DNA from: an uncultured delta proteobacterium
GTDB taxonomy: Bacteria > Myxococcota > Myxococcia > Myxococcales > 40CM-4-68-19
Assembly (NCBI GenBank): GCA_903911145.1
Contig: CAIWCD010000049.1
Coordinates: 1 to 64,000 of the forward strand
DNA length: 64,000 bases
Direction of reading: 5' to 3'
Below the pieces are notes generated by a model. That model was not told the DNA's origin and did no database searches. It saw only the letters and a list, made by a program, of their open reading frames with translations. Of this stretch, positions 52,872 to 61,685 are shown piece by piece (position 1 is the first letter of the stretch; every line of letters begins with the position of its first letter). The position numbers were made by a program, and so were the translations under genes.

Positions 52872-52904
52872 ACCGCACGCAGCCTGCTAAGGTGCGTCCC
52901 CTCG

Positions 52905-54044
52905 ATGCGCACTCCCTCCCGCCGCCTGCATCGGCATTCGCCGCACGATCGCGCCAGGCCGCTCTGGGTGCGGTCTTGCGCGATCGCGGTGATCTCCGCG
53001 GTCGGAGCCATGCTTGCCGCCTGCACCCCACGTCCGGCATCAGGACCTGCACGAGCGACCGTTCCCGCGCCGCCTGGCGCTCCCACGGGAACGCCGCCGC
53101 CACCGCCTGCACCCGGGAGAACCGACCCGAGTTGTGCTGCTCCGCTCGATGTACCGACCGCTCGCATTTCCCTTCGCCCCGCCCGCGGCCAGTTGACGAT
53201 CGGAGTGCTCGCGGGGCTCAAGGACGCGGGCGACGAGAACCTGGCGCACCTGCGTCGTTTGGTTGCGATCCTGCGGAGTCGTGGTGCGGAGTTGCTCATC
53301 GCCGATGGTGATCTTGGAGACAACAGCGAGTCGCAGGAAGCACTGCTCTCCGCACTGGCTTCGCCTCTGGCAGTTGCCGCAGCGGGAATGACGACACCAG
53401 CAAGCACGGCCTCTCCTGCGCCGCTTCCGCTGCTGGTCAACGCTGGCAACCGTGAGGTTCGCGCAGAGCTCGACGCCGCCGAAGCGGCGCTGCGTAAGAA
53501 GGGCGTTGCGCTCATCGATCTCTCGCACACCCGCGTGATCGATCTCGGCGACGCGCTGATCGTCGGTCTGCCCGGCGCCTTTGAGCGGCGTCTGCTTCGT
53601 GCTGACGGCGCATGCATGTACGCGCAGTCGGATCTCGACGCACTCGGCGCTTTTTTCGACAAGCTTCCAGCGAACGCACCTCCCGCGCTCCTCGTCGCCG
53701 CGGTTCCGCCGCGCGGAGATGGCGCGCTCGGCCTCGATTTCTCCGATGGGCAGAACGTCGGCGATGCGCGACTCGCTCCGCTCATCACCGGAACGCGCGC
53801 GCGCTTCGGACTGTTCGCGCAGGTCTGGGAGGCCGGCGGACATGCACTCGATGGACAGGGCCAGCGAGTCGCCAGCGGCGTGCTCTCGAATCAGCTCTAC
53901 GTCAACCCTGGCGCGGCCGATCGCACCGCCTGGCCGATGAACGATGGCACCACCTCAACCGGCCTCGCAGCGCTTATTAATGTGCGCGGAGCGAAGGCCT
54001 CCTACGAACCGATCCGGGAACTTCCCGCAGCTGCGAGGCCTTGA
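52905..54044 (+). CDS. Metallophosphoesterase-like lipoprotein (degenerate motifs)
   Basis: Lipobox VGAMLAACTP; IADGDLGDN and VNAGNREVRAE replace the usual GDxxD / GN(H/E) motifs. Confidence 0.6.
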   Translation: MRTPSRRLHRHSPHDRARPLWVRSCAIAVISAVGAMLAACTPRPASGPARATVPAPPGAPTGTPPPPPAPGRTDPSCAAPLDVPTARISLRPARGQLTIGVLAGLKDAGDENLAHLRRLVAILRSRGAELLIADGDLGDNSESQEALLSALASPLAVAAAGMTTPASTASPAPLPLLVNAGNREVRAELDAAEAALRKKGVALIDLSHTRVIDLGDALIVGLPGAFERRLLRADGACMYAQSDLDALGAFFDKLPANAPPALLVAAVPPRGDGALGLDFSDGQNVGDARLAPLITGTRARFGLFAQVWEAGGHALDGQGQRVASGVLSNQLYVNPGAADRTAWPMNDGTTSTGLAALINVRGAKASYEPIRELPAAARP

Positions 54045-54839
54045 ATGAAGCTGGGCGATATCCTCATCCGTCAGGGAGCAATCGACACCGAGAAGCTGGA
54101 GGCAGCGCTCTCAGATCAGCGTGCGTTCGGTGGTCGGCTTGGACGAACGCTCGTCGACCTCGGGTACCTCACCGAGGAGAAGCTCGTCGTCGCGCTCGGT
54201 GAACAGCTCGGTCTGCCGCCGGTCGAACTCGACGCGCTGGCTTCCGACTCCGAGGCGCTCTCGTGCCTGCCCGTCGATGCTTGCGAACGATACGGCGTAT
54301 TTCCGGTCAAGGTTGATCGACAGACTTCGACGCTCTGGCTCGCGACGGCCGAGCCCGATCGCAACAACCTCCAGGAGGTCGCGCAACTGACGCAGATGAC
54401 GATCGAGCCGATGATCGCGCCGATGAGTGCGATCGATCGCGCAGTGCGACGCCTCTACTATGGCGAACGCAGTGAGAAGGAGCGCGAGCCTCGTCGCACG
54501 GGCGAGGCGATTGCGCGCATTCCACGGGACCAGAGCATGCCGCCGTTCAAGCGGCCTGAGGTCTCCGGCGCGGACGTCTCGGGTCCGCAGCGGCCCATTC
54601 CTTTGAGTGCGCAGTCGCCCGATGTCAGCGGGGAGTCTCTGCCCCTCCACCTGATCTCGCCCGCGGGGCCGCGCGCCGATGACCCCACTGCCGAGCTGCG
54701 CGAACTTCTCATCCGCCTCGAGCGCACCGTTTCGGCGCAAGGACGCGCCTTCCGCAGCCTCATCGAACTGCTGCAGGAGAAAGGCATCGTGCGCCGCGGA
54801 GAGCTTGGCGCGCGCACGAGCAAAAAGCCGGGGATCTAG
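54045..54839 (+). CDS. Stand-alone MshEN / T2SSE N-terminal domain protein
   Basis: KLGDILIRQGAIDTEKLEAALSDQ-RAFGG-RLGRTLVDLGYLTEEKLVVALGEQ: two 24-residue motifs joined by 5 residues; no Walker ATPase follows. Confidence 0.85.
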   Translation: MKLGDILIRQGAIDTEKLEAALSDQRAFGGRLGRTLVDLGYLTEEKLVVALGEQLGLPPVELDALASDSEALSCLPVDACERYGVFPVKVDRQTSTLWLATAEPDRNNLQEVAQLTQMTIEPMIAPMSAIDRAVRRLYYGERSEKEREPRRTGEAIARIPRDQSMPPFKRPEVSGADVSGPQRPIPLSAQSPDVSGESLPLHLISPAGPRADDPTAELRELLIRLERTVSAQGRAFRSLIELLQEKGIVRRGELGARTSKKPGI

Positions 54840-54846
54840 CGGCGAG

Positions 54847-54871
54847 GCTTCGTGTATTTCCTACACGAAGC
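54847..54871. terminator. Hairpin between/overlapping convergent gene ends
   Basis: GCTTCGTGTA-TTTCC-TACACGAAGC, perfect 10-bp stem; no clear U-tract. Confidence 0.5.
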
Positions 54872-56672
54872 TCATGCCGTCGTGACCGGGGCCGTGGCCC
54901 GAAAGCACAGCTGCACTTTCGCTGCGCCGCCGATCGGTCAGCTCGCTCACCATCTCGAGGATCTGCGGGTGCGTAAGGATCAGCTCCTGGAAATCCTCGG
55001 GGGGCAGCCGGAGCAGGATGGTCGTGCTCAAGGCGGTCACCGTCGCGCTCGCGGGCTCATTGCTCAGCAGTGACATCTCGCCGAACATCTCGCCCTCTTT
55101 CAGGCGAGCGAGCTCGACTTCGCGCGCGCCTGCGACCTGCTTGTGCACGCGTACGCCGCCGTGGAGGATGAGGAAGAGACCGTTCGCGGCCTGCGCCTCG
55201 CGAATGATGACGTCGCCCGCGGCAGCCTGCTTCATCTTGAACCGCTCGACGATCGCGCGCCGCTCGCCCGGATCGAAATCGCGGAAGAGCGGGGAGATCG
55301 CCATCACGTTGTTGACGAGGCGCTGCCGATAGAAGTTCTTCAACGACGTCGCGACAGAGGGGTAGCGCGCCACGGTCTCGCGCAGCACGTCGTCGGAGAT
55401 CTCGAACAACTCGGTCTCCGCTTCCGCGACGACATTTGCGGCGCGCGCCGCACCGGAGAGCAGCGCCATCTCGCCGAAGAAGGCGCCTTCTCCGAGCGTC
55501 GCGAGCACCAACTCCGCGCCGTCCGGCAAACGCTTGAAGACCCGCACCCGGCCCTCAACCACGACGAAGAAGCTGCGGCCCGCCTCGCCCTCACGCAGGA
55601 TCATCTCGCCGGGTGCCCAGCGTTTGTAGCTGAGGCGATTGACGAGCTCGACGAAGGCCTGCTGCGGAAGATCGTCAAAGAGGGGAACCTTCGCGGGGAG
55701 TCGCACAGGCTTCGGCGGAACGAGTGAAGAGAAGACCGCCTCAAACTCACCCGTCGTCGCGAGGCCCAGTGGCTCGTGCTCCTCGGGGCCTGCCTCGACG
55801 TTGTCACTCTCGACGCTGAGCAGCTCGATCTCGTCTTCGTCCTGGGCGAGGAGATCCGCGATCGGGCGCGCAGCCGCGCCAGCAGGACGCGCGCTCGAGC
55901 TGTCTCGAATCGTTGGTGTACCAACGATCTCAGCGCGCGCACGAAGCGGCGCATCATCCTCCGTGATGATCTCGATCTCGTCGCTCGGCGGTAGCGCGAT
56001 CACGCGCGGCGCGGACTTCTTTTCGGGCACAGGCGCGCTCCCGCCCTTGACTGGCGCGGGAGTTCCGCTCGTAGGCGTCGCGCGCGCAGACGGACCGGGG
56101 ACAAGCTCGAGCTCTTCGGCGGGGCCAGCGTCGAGCTCGATGGGCGCTCGCGATCTCGCGAACGGTGCGGGGCGAGGCAGGACCTGCGCAGCCGCACTCG
56201 CACCACGCGTCCCCTCGAGCATCGCGCCGATCTGATCGACCGCCTTGTGCCCCTCCGCGAGTTCCATCTCGCTCACACCACGCGCGCCCGCGCCGATCCC
56301 CTTGGCCACCTTGGGCTGGGCAGGCTCTGTCGCAGGCTTCGCGAAACGCCGACCGTTCATCTGCGCCAGGTCCTGCTGCGCCGCCTGGTTCTTCGGATCG
56401 ATCTCGAGAATGACCTTGAATGCGCCGATCGCCTTGATCAGTTGCCCGTCCTCACCGAACTGCCGCCCGGCCGTCTGGTAGCAGGCGATGGCCTTCTCTT
56501 CGATGCCGAGCCGACGATACGTGTCGCCGAGTTTGAGACGGTGCTGCATGTCCTTCGGCTCGAGTCGCGCCAACTGTTCGAGGATCTCGGCGGCCTTGTC
56601 GAACTTGCTCTTGCCGAGAAACTCGGCCGCCTGATCCTTCAGCTTGCGGGTGTCGACTGTCGGGGAGGCCAT
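54861..56672 (-). CDS. TPR-like region + two cyclic nucleotide-binding domains
   Basis: N-terminal TPR-like AAEILEQLARLEPKDMQHRLKLGDTYRRLG; two cNMP domains (GEMILREGEAGRSFFVVVEGRVRVF...GEMALLSGAARAANVVAE and GDVIIREAQAANGLFLILHGGVRVH...GEMSLLSNEPASATVTA). Confidence 0.87.
   Translation of the reverse strand: MASPTVDTRKLKDQAAEFLGKSKFDKAAEILEQLARLEPKDMQHRLKLGDTYRRLGIEEKAIACYQTAGRQFGEDGQLIKAIGAFKVILEIDPKNQAAQQDLAQMNGRRFAKPATEPAQPKVAKGIGAGARGVSEMELAEGHKAVDQIGAMLEGTRGASAAAQVLPRPAPFARSRAPIELDAGPAEELELVPGPSARATPTSGTPAPVKGGSAPVPEKKSAPRVIALPPSDEIEIITEDDAPLRARAEIVGTPTIRDSSSARPAGAAARPIADLLAQDEDEIELLSVESDNVEAGPEEHEPLGLATTGEFEAVFSSLVPPKPVRLPAKVPLFDDLPQQAFVELVNRLSYKRWAPGEMILREGEAGRSFFVVVEGRVRVFKRLPDGAELVLATLGEGAFFGEMALLSGAARAANVVAEAETELFEISDDVLRETVARYPSVATSLKNFYRQRLVNNVMAISPLFRDFDPGERRAIVERFKMKQAAAGDVIIREAQAANGLFLILHGGVRVHKQVAGAREVELARLKEGEMFGEMSLLSNEPASATVTALSTTILLRLPPEDFQELILTHPQILEMVSELTDRRRSESAAVLSGHGPGHDGMSFV
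55905..55930. repeat. AT-rich interspersed palindromic element, copy D (in frame)
   Basis: ATCGTTGGTGTACCAACGAT palindrome (55909-55928), followed by CTC; minus strand encodes EIVGTPTI. Confidence 0.65.
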
Positions 56673-56676
56673 CGGA

Positions 56677-58770
56677 TCACCTTGTGGTCGGCGCATCAGC
56701 AGCGGCCGGAACTGCGCAAGCGTCGCGAACGCGTCGCTCAGGATCGTGGGTCAACGTCGCCCGCAACAACTCGCTCGGACCGTCGTGAAGCTGCGCAAGC
56801 AGCGTGCATGCCGCGGCCCGATCGCCGCCGTCGTCGCTCCAGAGCGAGACCCGCGCAGCCTCCGTGGCATTTGGAGGAACAGCGACAGAGGGAAGCTGCG
56901 CAAGCAGTTGCCCTAGACAGCCCGGCCTGGCAGCGCGAGTCGGCGCCGGATGCACCACCGAGTTCGCGAGCGCAATCCGCGCGGGCGCATTCCAATCGAT
57001 CCCACTGTCCGCGACCGCCTTCTGGGCCGCATCAGGATCGGCAACAGAGGCCTCGTCCCTGGCTGGGAAACAGTCGGCAGAGAGCGCAGCTGTGCTGGGC
57101 GCGGTTGGGAGAGATTCGCCGCGCGCGGCCATCGCGACTGCACGGTCGGGATCGGACCGCAACTGCGCTGCGATCTCCGTGGCGCCTTTGGCGTCGAGGG
57201 AGATCAGTGCGCGCAGCGCCGAGGCAAGCAACGGATGCGAACTCGGAACAACAACGTCTGCGGCCAGCAACTGCTTCAGTCGCGCGGCGGCGTCCTGGCG
57301 CGGCGTCGCTCCGTTCTTCTCCTGCCGGGCGCGCACCATCGCCATCAGCTTCGCGATCTTCTCCCGATCTGCAGTCGGTGCGCGCATCGCAGCCTCGGCC
57401 AACTCCCGCGCAGCAGCGGCATGATCGTCCGACTCCGACTTGTGCGCGGCCCGCTCATTCTCGAGCGCCGCGAGCTCCCGCTTCACCACGGCAAGCAACT
57501 GCGGACCCGCGCGGGAAGCATGGAGCTTCTCGATGACGATCGACGCAGTCACGGGGAGCGTTCCCGTCGCACGAGACGCCACTTCGCCGAGCGCCAGTTC
57601 GACCGCAGGTGACACCAGAGCCGCTTTTGTCACATGCGTCCCGTCGCTCCCGCCTGCACTGGTCTGTGCAAGCGCCTCGATCAGAACAGCGGCGCGTTCC
57701 GCGGTGATCGACCGGAGTGGAAGCGTTCCCTTGTCCGCCTTGAGCAGCAGAACCAGAGCCTCTCCGAATGGTGCAGGAGAACAGCCGTGGGCAAGCAGAG
57801 CCGCTGCGCCGGGACGGCGGGCGAGGAGAGCCGTCGCGCATAAAGTCTGCGCAGGAGCCACGGCCGCGAGCGCACCAGCGGCAAACTCCGCGTCCTCCGC
57901 GTCGCCCTGCGCACGAAGCGCCAGCGCCGTCTGCGCGCCCGCCAGCGCGTCGCCGCCAAACGATCCGAGTGCCTCGACCGCCGTTGAAGAGATCAGCGGC
58001 ACGTTCTCGCCAACAAGTTTCTGCAGCGCAGGAATGGCGCTCTTCGCCGCCGCGAGACCAAGTCCGTCTGCAGCGGCGGCCACCACAGCTCCGTCTCTGT
58101 CATCGAGGAGAGGCGAGAGCTTCGCGACATCATCAGGGCGGCCGAGCAAGCCAAGATCATGCGCGCCCGCTGCGCGCCAGGCCGAGACCGCTCCGCCGAG
58201 TCGCTCGAGCGCGCGTGCACGGCGGGTCTGCTCCTCGTGAGCGAGTTGCTTCTCCCGCGGAACGCCACAGCGTTCGAGCGCCTCGGCGACCGCCATCCGC
58301 ACAGGGGGGCCACTGCGCGCGAACGCTCCGTGCAGGTAGGCGATCGAACGCTCGTTGCACCGCGCACCGAGAACGCGCGCGGCCGCAATTCGCACCGTCT
58401 CGTCGAGGTCGCTCAACGAGGCCGAGAGCGCGTCGTCTGCGAGCGCGCCTCGCTCCGCCGGATCGCGCGATCCCGCTCTGGGCGCGGCCGCGAGCGATTC
58501 AATCGCCGCGATTCGCACTTGCGCGGCAGGGTCGCGCGTCGCTCGCTCAAGCGCGACCCAGATCTCATCGTCGTCCCGCCGTTCCAACTGGCCGAGCGAA
58601 CGAACCGCCGCGGTCCGCTCCCGCGGAGTCGGGGCGTGGAGGCCTTGCAGAGCCACCGTGCGCGCACTGGGACCGCACGCGATCGCGAACGAGAGCGCCG
58701 CACACAGCAGCGTCATTCGCGCCGATATGTTCGAACGCCGTTCGCCCGGATCCGCGTGCGTCATCGTCAT
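56677..58770 (-). CDS. HEAT-repeat protein
   Basis: Repeated helical units, e.g. RDPAAQVRIAAIESLAAAP, LDETVRIAAARVLGARC, GPPVRMAVAEALERCG. Confidence 0.8.
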   Translation of the reverse strand: MTMTHADPGERRSNISARMTLLCAALSFAIACGPSARTVALQGLHAPTPRERTAAVRSLGQLERRDDDEIWVALERATRDPAAQVRIAAIESLAAAPRAGSRDPAERGALADDALSASLSDLDETVRIAAARVLGARCNERSIAYLHGAFARSGPPVRMAVAEALERCGVPREKQLAHEEQTRRARALERLGGAVSAWRAAGAHDLGLLGRPDDVAKLSPLLDDRDGAVVAAAADGLGLAAAKSAIPALQKLVGENVPLISSTAVEALGSFGGDALAGAQTALALRAQGDAEDAEFAAGALAAVAPAQTLCATALLARRPGAAALLAHGCSPAPFGEALVLLLKADKGTLPLRSITAERAAVLIEALAQTSAGGSDGTHVTKAALVSPAVELALGEVASRATGTLPVTASIVIEKLHASRAGPQLLAVVKRELAALENERAAHKSESDDHAAAARELAEAAMRAPTADREKIAKLMAMVRARQEKNGATPRQDAAARLKQLLAADVVVPSSHPLLASALRALISLDAKGATEIAAQLRSDPDRAVAMAARGESLPTAPSTAALSADCFPARDEASVADPDAAQKAVADSGIDWNAPARIALANSVVHPAPTRAARPGCLGQLLAQLPSVAVPPNATEAARVSLWSDDGGDRAAACTLLAQLHDGPSELLRATLTHDPERRVRDACAVPAAADAPTTR

Positions 58771-59594
58771 ACCTTGCGGCCTCGCTTCGGCTTCGGCGGA
58801 CCGTGACCATGTCGCCGCGCCGGGAGCGAGATGTTGCGCGGCTTCTCTCCCGCCTCGGCCTTCTTGCCCGCCTGCGCGCGCAGCATGTCAACCTCGCCGC
58901 GTGTCAGTTCGCGCAACTCTCCCGGCAGAAGGCCCTGCACGTCGATGCCTCCGTAGTCAGCGCGGAAGAGCTTGATGACCGGCGCGCCGGCCGCTTCCAT
59001 CAAGCGCTTGACGAGATGCTGCCGGCCCTCGGCGACGACGACACGGATCCAGGTGTTCTTCGGCGTCTTGCTGTGCAGCGACGCCTCGAGTGCCTTGGCT
59101 CGCCCGTCCTCGAGACGAACTCCCTCGAGGAGTCTCCCGATCAACTTGTCGGCAGCGGGTCCGAGCACATGTCCGCCAACCTTCGCGAGGTAGGTCCGCT
59201 TGACGCCGAACTTCGGGTGCATCAACTCGTGCGCGAGTTCGCCATCGTTGGTGATCAGGAGCGCGCCTTCGACGTCATAGTCGAGGCGCCCGACCGGATA
59301 GACCCGCTCTGTGATGCGCTTGAGGTACTGCGCGATCGTCGGCCTTTCCTGCGGATCGCTCATCGTCGTCACGCAACCGGCCGGCTTGTAGAGGACGTAC
59401 CAGACCTTCTCCTCCTCCTCCGCGATCTGCCGTCCGTCGACGCGAATCACGTCCTCGGCGAGATCTGCCTTGGTCCCGAGTTCGCGCACGACCTTGCCGT
59501 TCACTTCAACATGCCCCTCCGTGATCAGCGTCTCGGCCTTGCGGCGCGACGCGATCCCGGCATGGGCGAGAATTTTCTGCAGCCGCTCTTGCAT
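58767..59594 (-). CDS. rluB: 23S rRNA pseudouridine synthase, RluB family
   Basis: S4 domain MQERLQKILAHAGIASRRKAETLITEGHVEVNGK; YPVGRLDYDVEGALLITNDGELAHELMHP. Confidence 0.95.
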   Translation of the reverse strand: MQERLQKILAHAGIASRRKAETLITEGHVEVNGKVVRELGTKADLAEDVIRVDGRQIAEEEEKVWYVLYKPAGCVTTMSDPQERPTIAQYLKRITERVYPVGRLDYDVEGALLITNDGELAHELMHPKFGVKRTYLAKVGGHVLGPAADKLIGRLLEGVRLEDGRAKALEASLHSKTPKNTWIRVVVAEGRQHLVKRLMEAAGAPVIKLFRADYGGIDVQGLLPGELRELTRGEVDMLRAQAGKKAEAGEKPRNISLPARRHGHGPPKPKRGRKV

Positions 59595-59600
59595 GGGTTC

Positions 59601-60728
59601 CTACGCTCCCTTGTTGTCCGCTGGCGCGGGAGCGGAAGTGCCCTGGGCCGCATGTTCATCTGGTGCTGCCTCGATGCTTTGAGTACCAATTGTTGCTGTA
59701 CCAACGATCTCGGCGCCGGCCTGGTGCGAGCGAATCAAGACCGCTCCCGCCATCGACGTGTGCGGCGACTCGCCCGGCGCACCTGTCCCGGCACCCGGGG
59801 GCGCGAGGACGGCCGCGGTGCTCTTGGCGTGCGCGTCGGCAACCTCCATCGCCTTCTCGAGTTGCTCGAGCGCGGCATCGCTCTCGACCGACGCCTCCTT
59901 CATCTTCTGCTCGAGGACAGGATCGTGCGCGAGCGCGGTGAGACCCGTCACGGGCGGCGCGTCGGGCGTCTCCTCCTCGACGATCTTGCGGCTCTCTTCC
60001 GAAAGTTCCTGGAACTCGCGCAGCGTCGGCAACTGCGTCAGGTCGCGCAGGTTGAACAACTCGAGGAACTCCTTGCTCGTGCCGTAGATCAGCGGCCGCC
60101 CTGGCTCGTCCTTCTTGCCGAGGATTCGGATGAGCTTGCGCTCGAGCAGCGCCTTGGTCACCGCGCCGCAATCGACGCCGCGGATGTCTTCCATCTCAGG
60201 ACGCGTCAGCGGTTGCCGATAGGCAATGATCGCCAGCGTCTCGAGAGCCGCGCGCGTGAGGCGCAGCGGCTTGACCTGCAGCATGCGGCGCACGTATGCG
60301 CCCACCGCGGGCTCCGTGCGCAATTGCCAACGCCCACCGAGATCCGCGAGCGCGATGCCTCCCTTGCGCGCGACATACTGCTCGCTGAGCGTCGCCATCC
60401 CCTGCGCGACCTGCTCTTGCGAGAACTGCGTCGCCTCCATCAGTCCGGGCAGGTCGAGCGGCTTCTCGGCAGCGAAGAGAAGCGCCTCGAGGACCTGGCA
60501 GACGCGCTCCGGCGCAGCGAAGCGCGCGGCCTCTGCAAGCAGCTTGAGGTCGTCCTGCGCAGCCGCAACGAGCTCCTCTTCATCGCTCTTCTTCGGATCG
60601 CTGGGGAACTCGATCTCACTCGGCGGCCGCGCGAACAGTTCGCCCGCGGGTGTCGTGATCGGCTCGGCCGCGGCCGGCGCGGCCTCCGCATCCTTCGCCG
60701 CCGTTTCCTTCTCAACCTCGGTAGTCAA
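59601..60728 (-). CDS. scpB: SMC-Scp complex subunit ScpB with long N- and C-terminal extensions
   Basis: VLEALLFAAEKPLDLPGL, GGRWQLRTEPAVGAYVRRML, LTRAALETLAIIAYRQPLTRPEMEDIRGVDCGAVTKALLERKLIRILGKKDEPGRPLIYGTS. Confidence 0.95.
   Translation of the reverse strand: MTTEVEKETAAKDAEAAPAAAEPITTPAGELFARPPSEIEFPSDPKKSDEEELVAAAQDDLKLLAEAARFAAPERVCQVLEALLFAAEKPLDLPGLMEATQFSQEQVAQGMATLSEQYVARKGGIALADLGGRWQLRTEPAVGAYVRRMLQVKPLRLTRAALETLAIIAYRQPLTRPEMEDIRGVDCGAVTKALLERKLIRILGKKDEPGRPLIYGTSKEFLELFNLRDLTQLPTLREFQELSEESRKIVEEETPDAPPVTGLTALAHDPVLEQKMKEASVESDAALEQLEKAMEVADAHAKSTAAVLAPPGAGTGAPGESPHTSMAGAVLIRSHQAGAEIVGTATIGTQSIEAAPDEHAAQGTSAPAPADNKGA
59673..59714. repeat. AT-rich interspersed palindromic element, copy E (in frame)
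   Basis: Minus-strand GAGATCGTTGGTACAGCAACAATTGGTACTCAAAGCATCGA encodes EIVGTATIGTQSI in the ScpB C-terminal tail. Confidence 0.65.
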
Positions 60729-61683
60729 GCGCGACTCCTTCCGCAGCGGTCGAGAGCAGCGCCGCCGTGCGCGACAGATAGATCTCTCCGTGCAGATCCG
60801 CCTGGTGCACGCGGATCAATTTCAGCTTCGCCATCTCCAGCACAGCGAGGAACGTCGGCACGACGCGATGGCGATCCATCTCGCCGAGATCGGCAAAGAG
60901 CGTTGAGAATCCGATCCTCTCCTCGACGCGCAGCCGATCCGCGATGGTCGAAATCCGGTCGCCGATCGAGAGGCGTTCGACAAAGACTTCGTGCGGGATC
61001 TCGATCTTCCGCTCGACGAGGATCTTCGCGAACAGCTCGATGAGCCGATAGACGGACAACTCCGGCGACTTCATCCACGTCACTTCGTCAGGGAAAAGCG
61101 GCAACTCCTCGCGTGCGCGCCGCACGAACGTGTCGCGCCCGAGTTGCGGAAGCCGCCCGATCTTGAGCGCCGCGTCCTTGTACTTTTGATACTCGAGCAG
61201 CCGACGCACCAACTCTTCGCGCGGGTCGGGACCGATCTCCGTGTCCGGCGCGTCCTGCGATTCGTCGCGCGGGAGCAGCATGCGCGACTTGATGTGCGCG
61301 AGCGTCGCGGCCATCAGCAGATACTCGGCCGCCAGATCGATGTTCAGCTCGCGCGCACGATCCATGTACTCGAGGTAGCGATCGGTGACGAACGAGATCG
61401 GAATGTCGAAGATGTCGAGCTTGTGATCCTGGATGAGCGAGAGGAGCAGGTCGAGCGGCCCCTCGAACTTCGCAAGATGGAGAGACAGCGCATCGGGATC
61501 GAGCGCCGGACCGCTCCCCTGGCCCACTTCCGCGCTCTCGACGATCACGGCGCCAGGCGGCATCGGCGTCACCGACGACGGCACGGCAGCGACAGCAACG
61601 CGCCCAGGCGCTGCGGCCACGGTCGCGTCGACCGTCGAATCCGCGCCCGATGCGGGCGAGGAGTTGTGCGGCTCATGCGACAT
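60712..61683 (-). CDS. scpA: Segregation and condensation protein ScpA
   Basis: FEGPLDLLLSLIQDHKLDIFDIPISFVTDRYLEYMDRARELNIDLAAEYLLMAATLAHIKSRMLLP. Confidence 0.95.
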   Translation of the reverse strand: MSHEPHNSSPASGADSTVDATVAAAPGRVAVAAVPSSVTPMPPGAVIVESAEVGQGSGPALDPDALSLHLAKFEGPLDLLLSLIQDHKLDIFDIPISFVTDRYLEYMDRARELNIDLAAEYLLMAATLAHIKSRMLLPRDESQDAPDTEIGPDPREELVRRLLEYQKYKDAALKIGRLPQLGRDTFVRRAREELPLFPDEVTWMKSPELSVYRLIELFAKILVERKIEIPHEVFVERLSIGDRISTIADRLRVEERIGFSTLFADLGEMDRHRVVPTFLAVLEMAKLKLIRVHQADLHGEIYLSRTAALLSTAAEGVALDYRG

Positions 61684-61685
61684 CG

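Noticed and set aside
57768-61043. 1091-aa plus-strand ORF
   Set aside because: Antisense to the HEAT-repeat gene, rluB, scpB and scpA, which have clear family motifs. Arg/Ala/Pro-rich translation is a high-GC shadow ORF.
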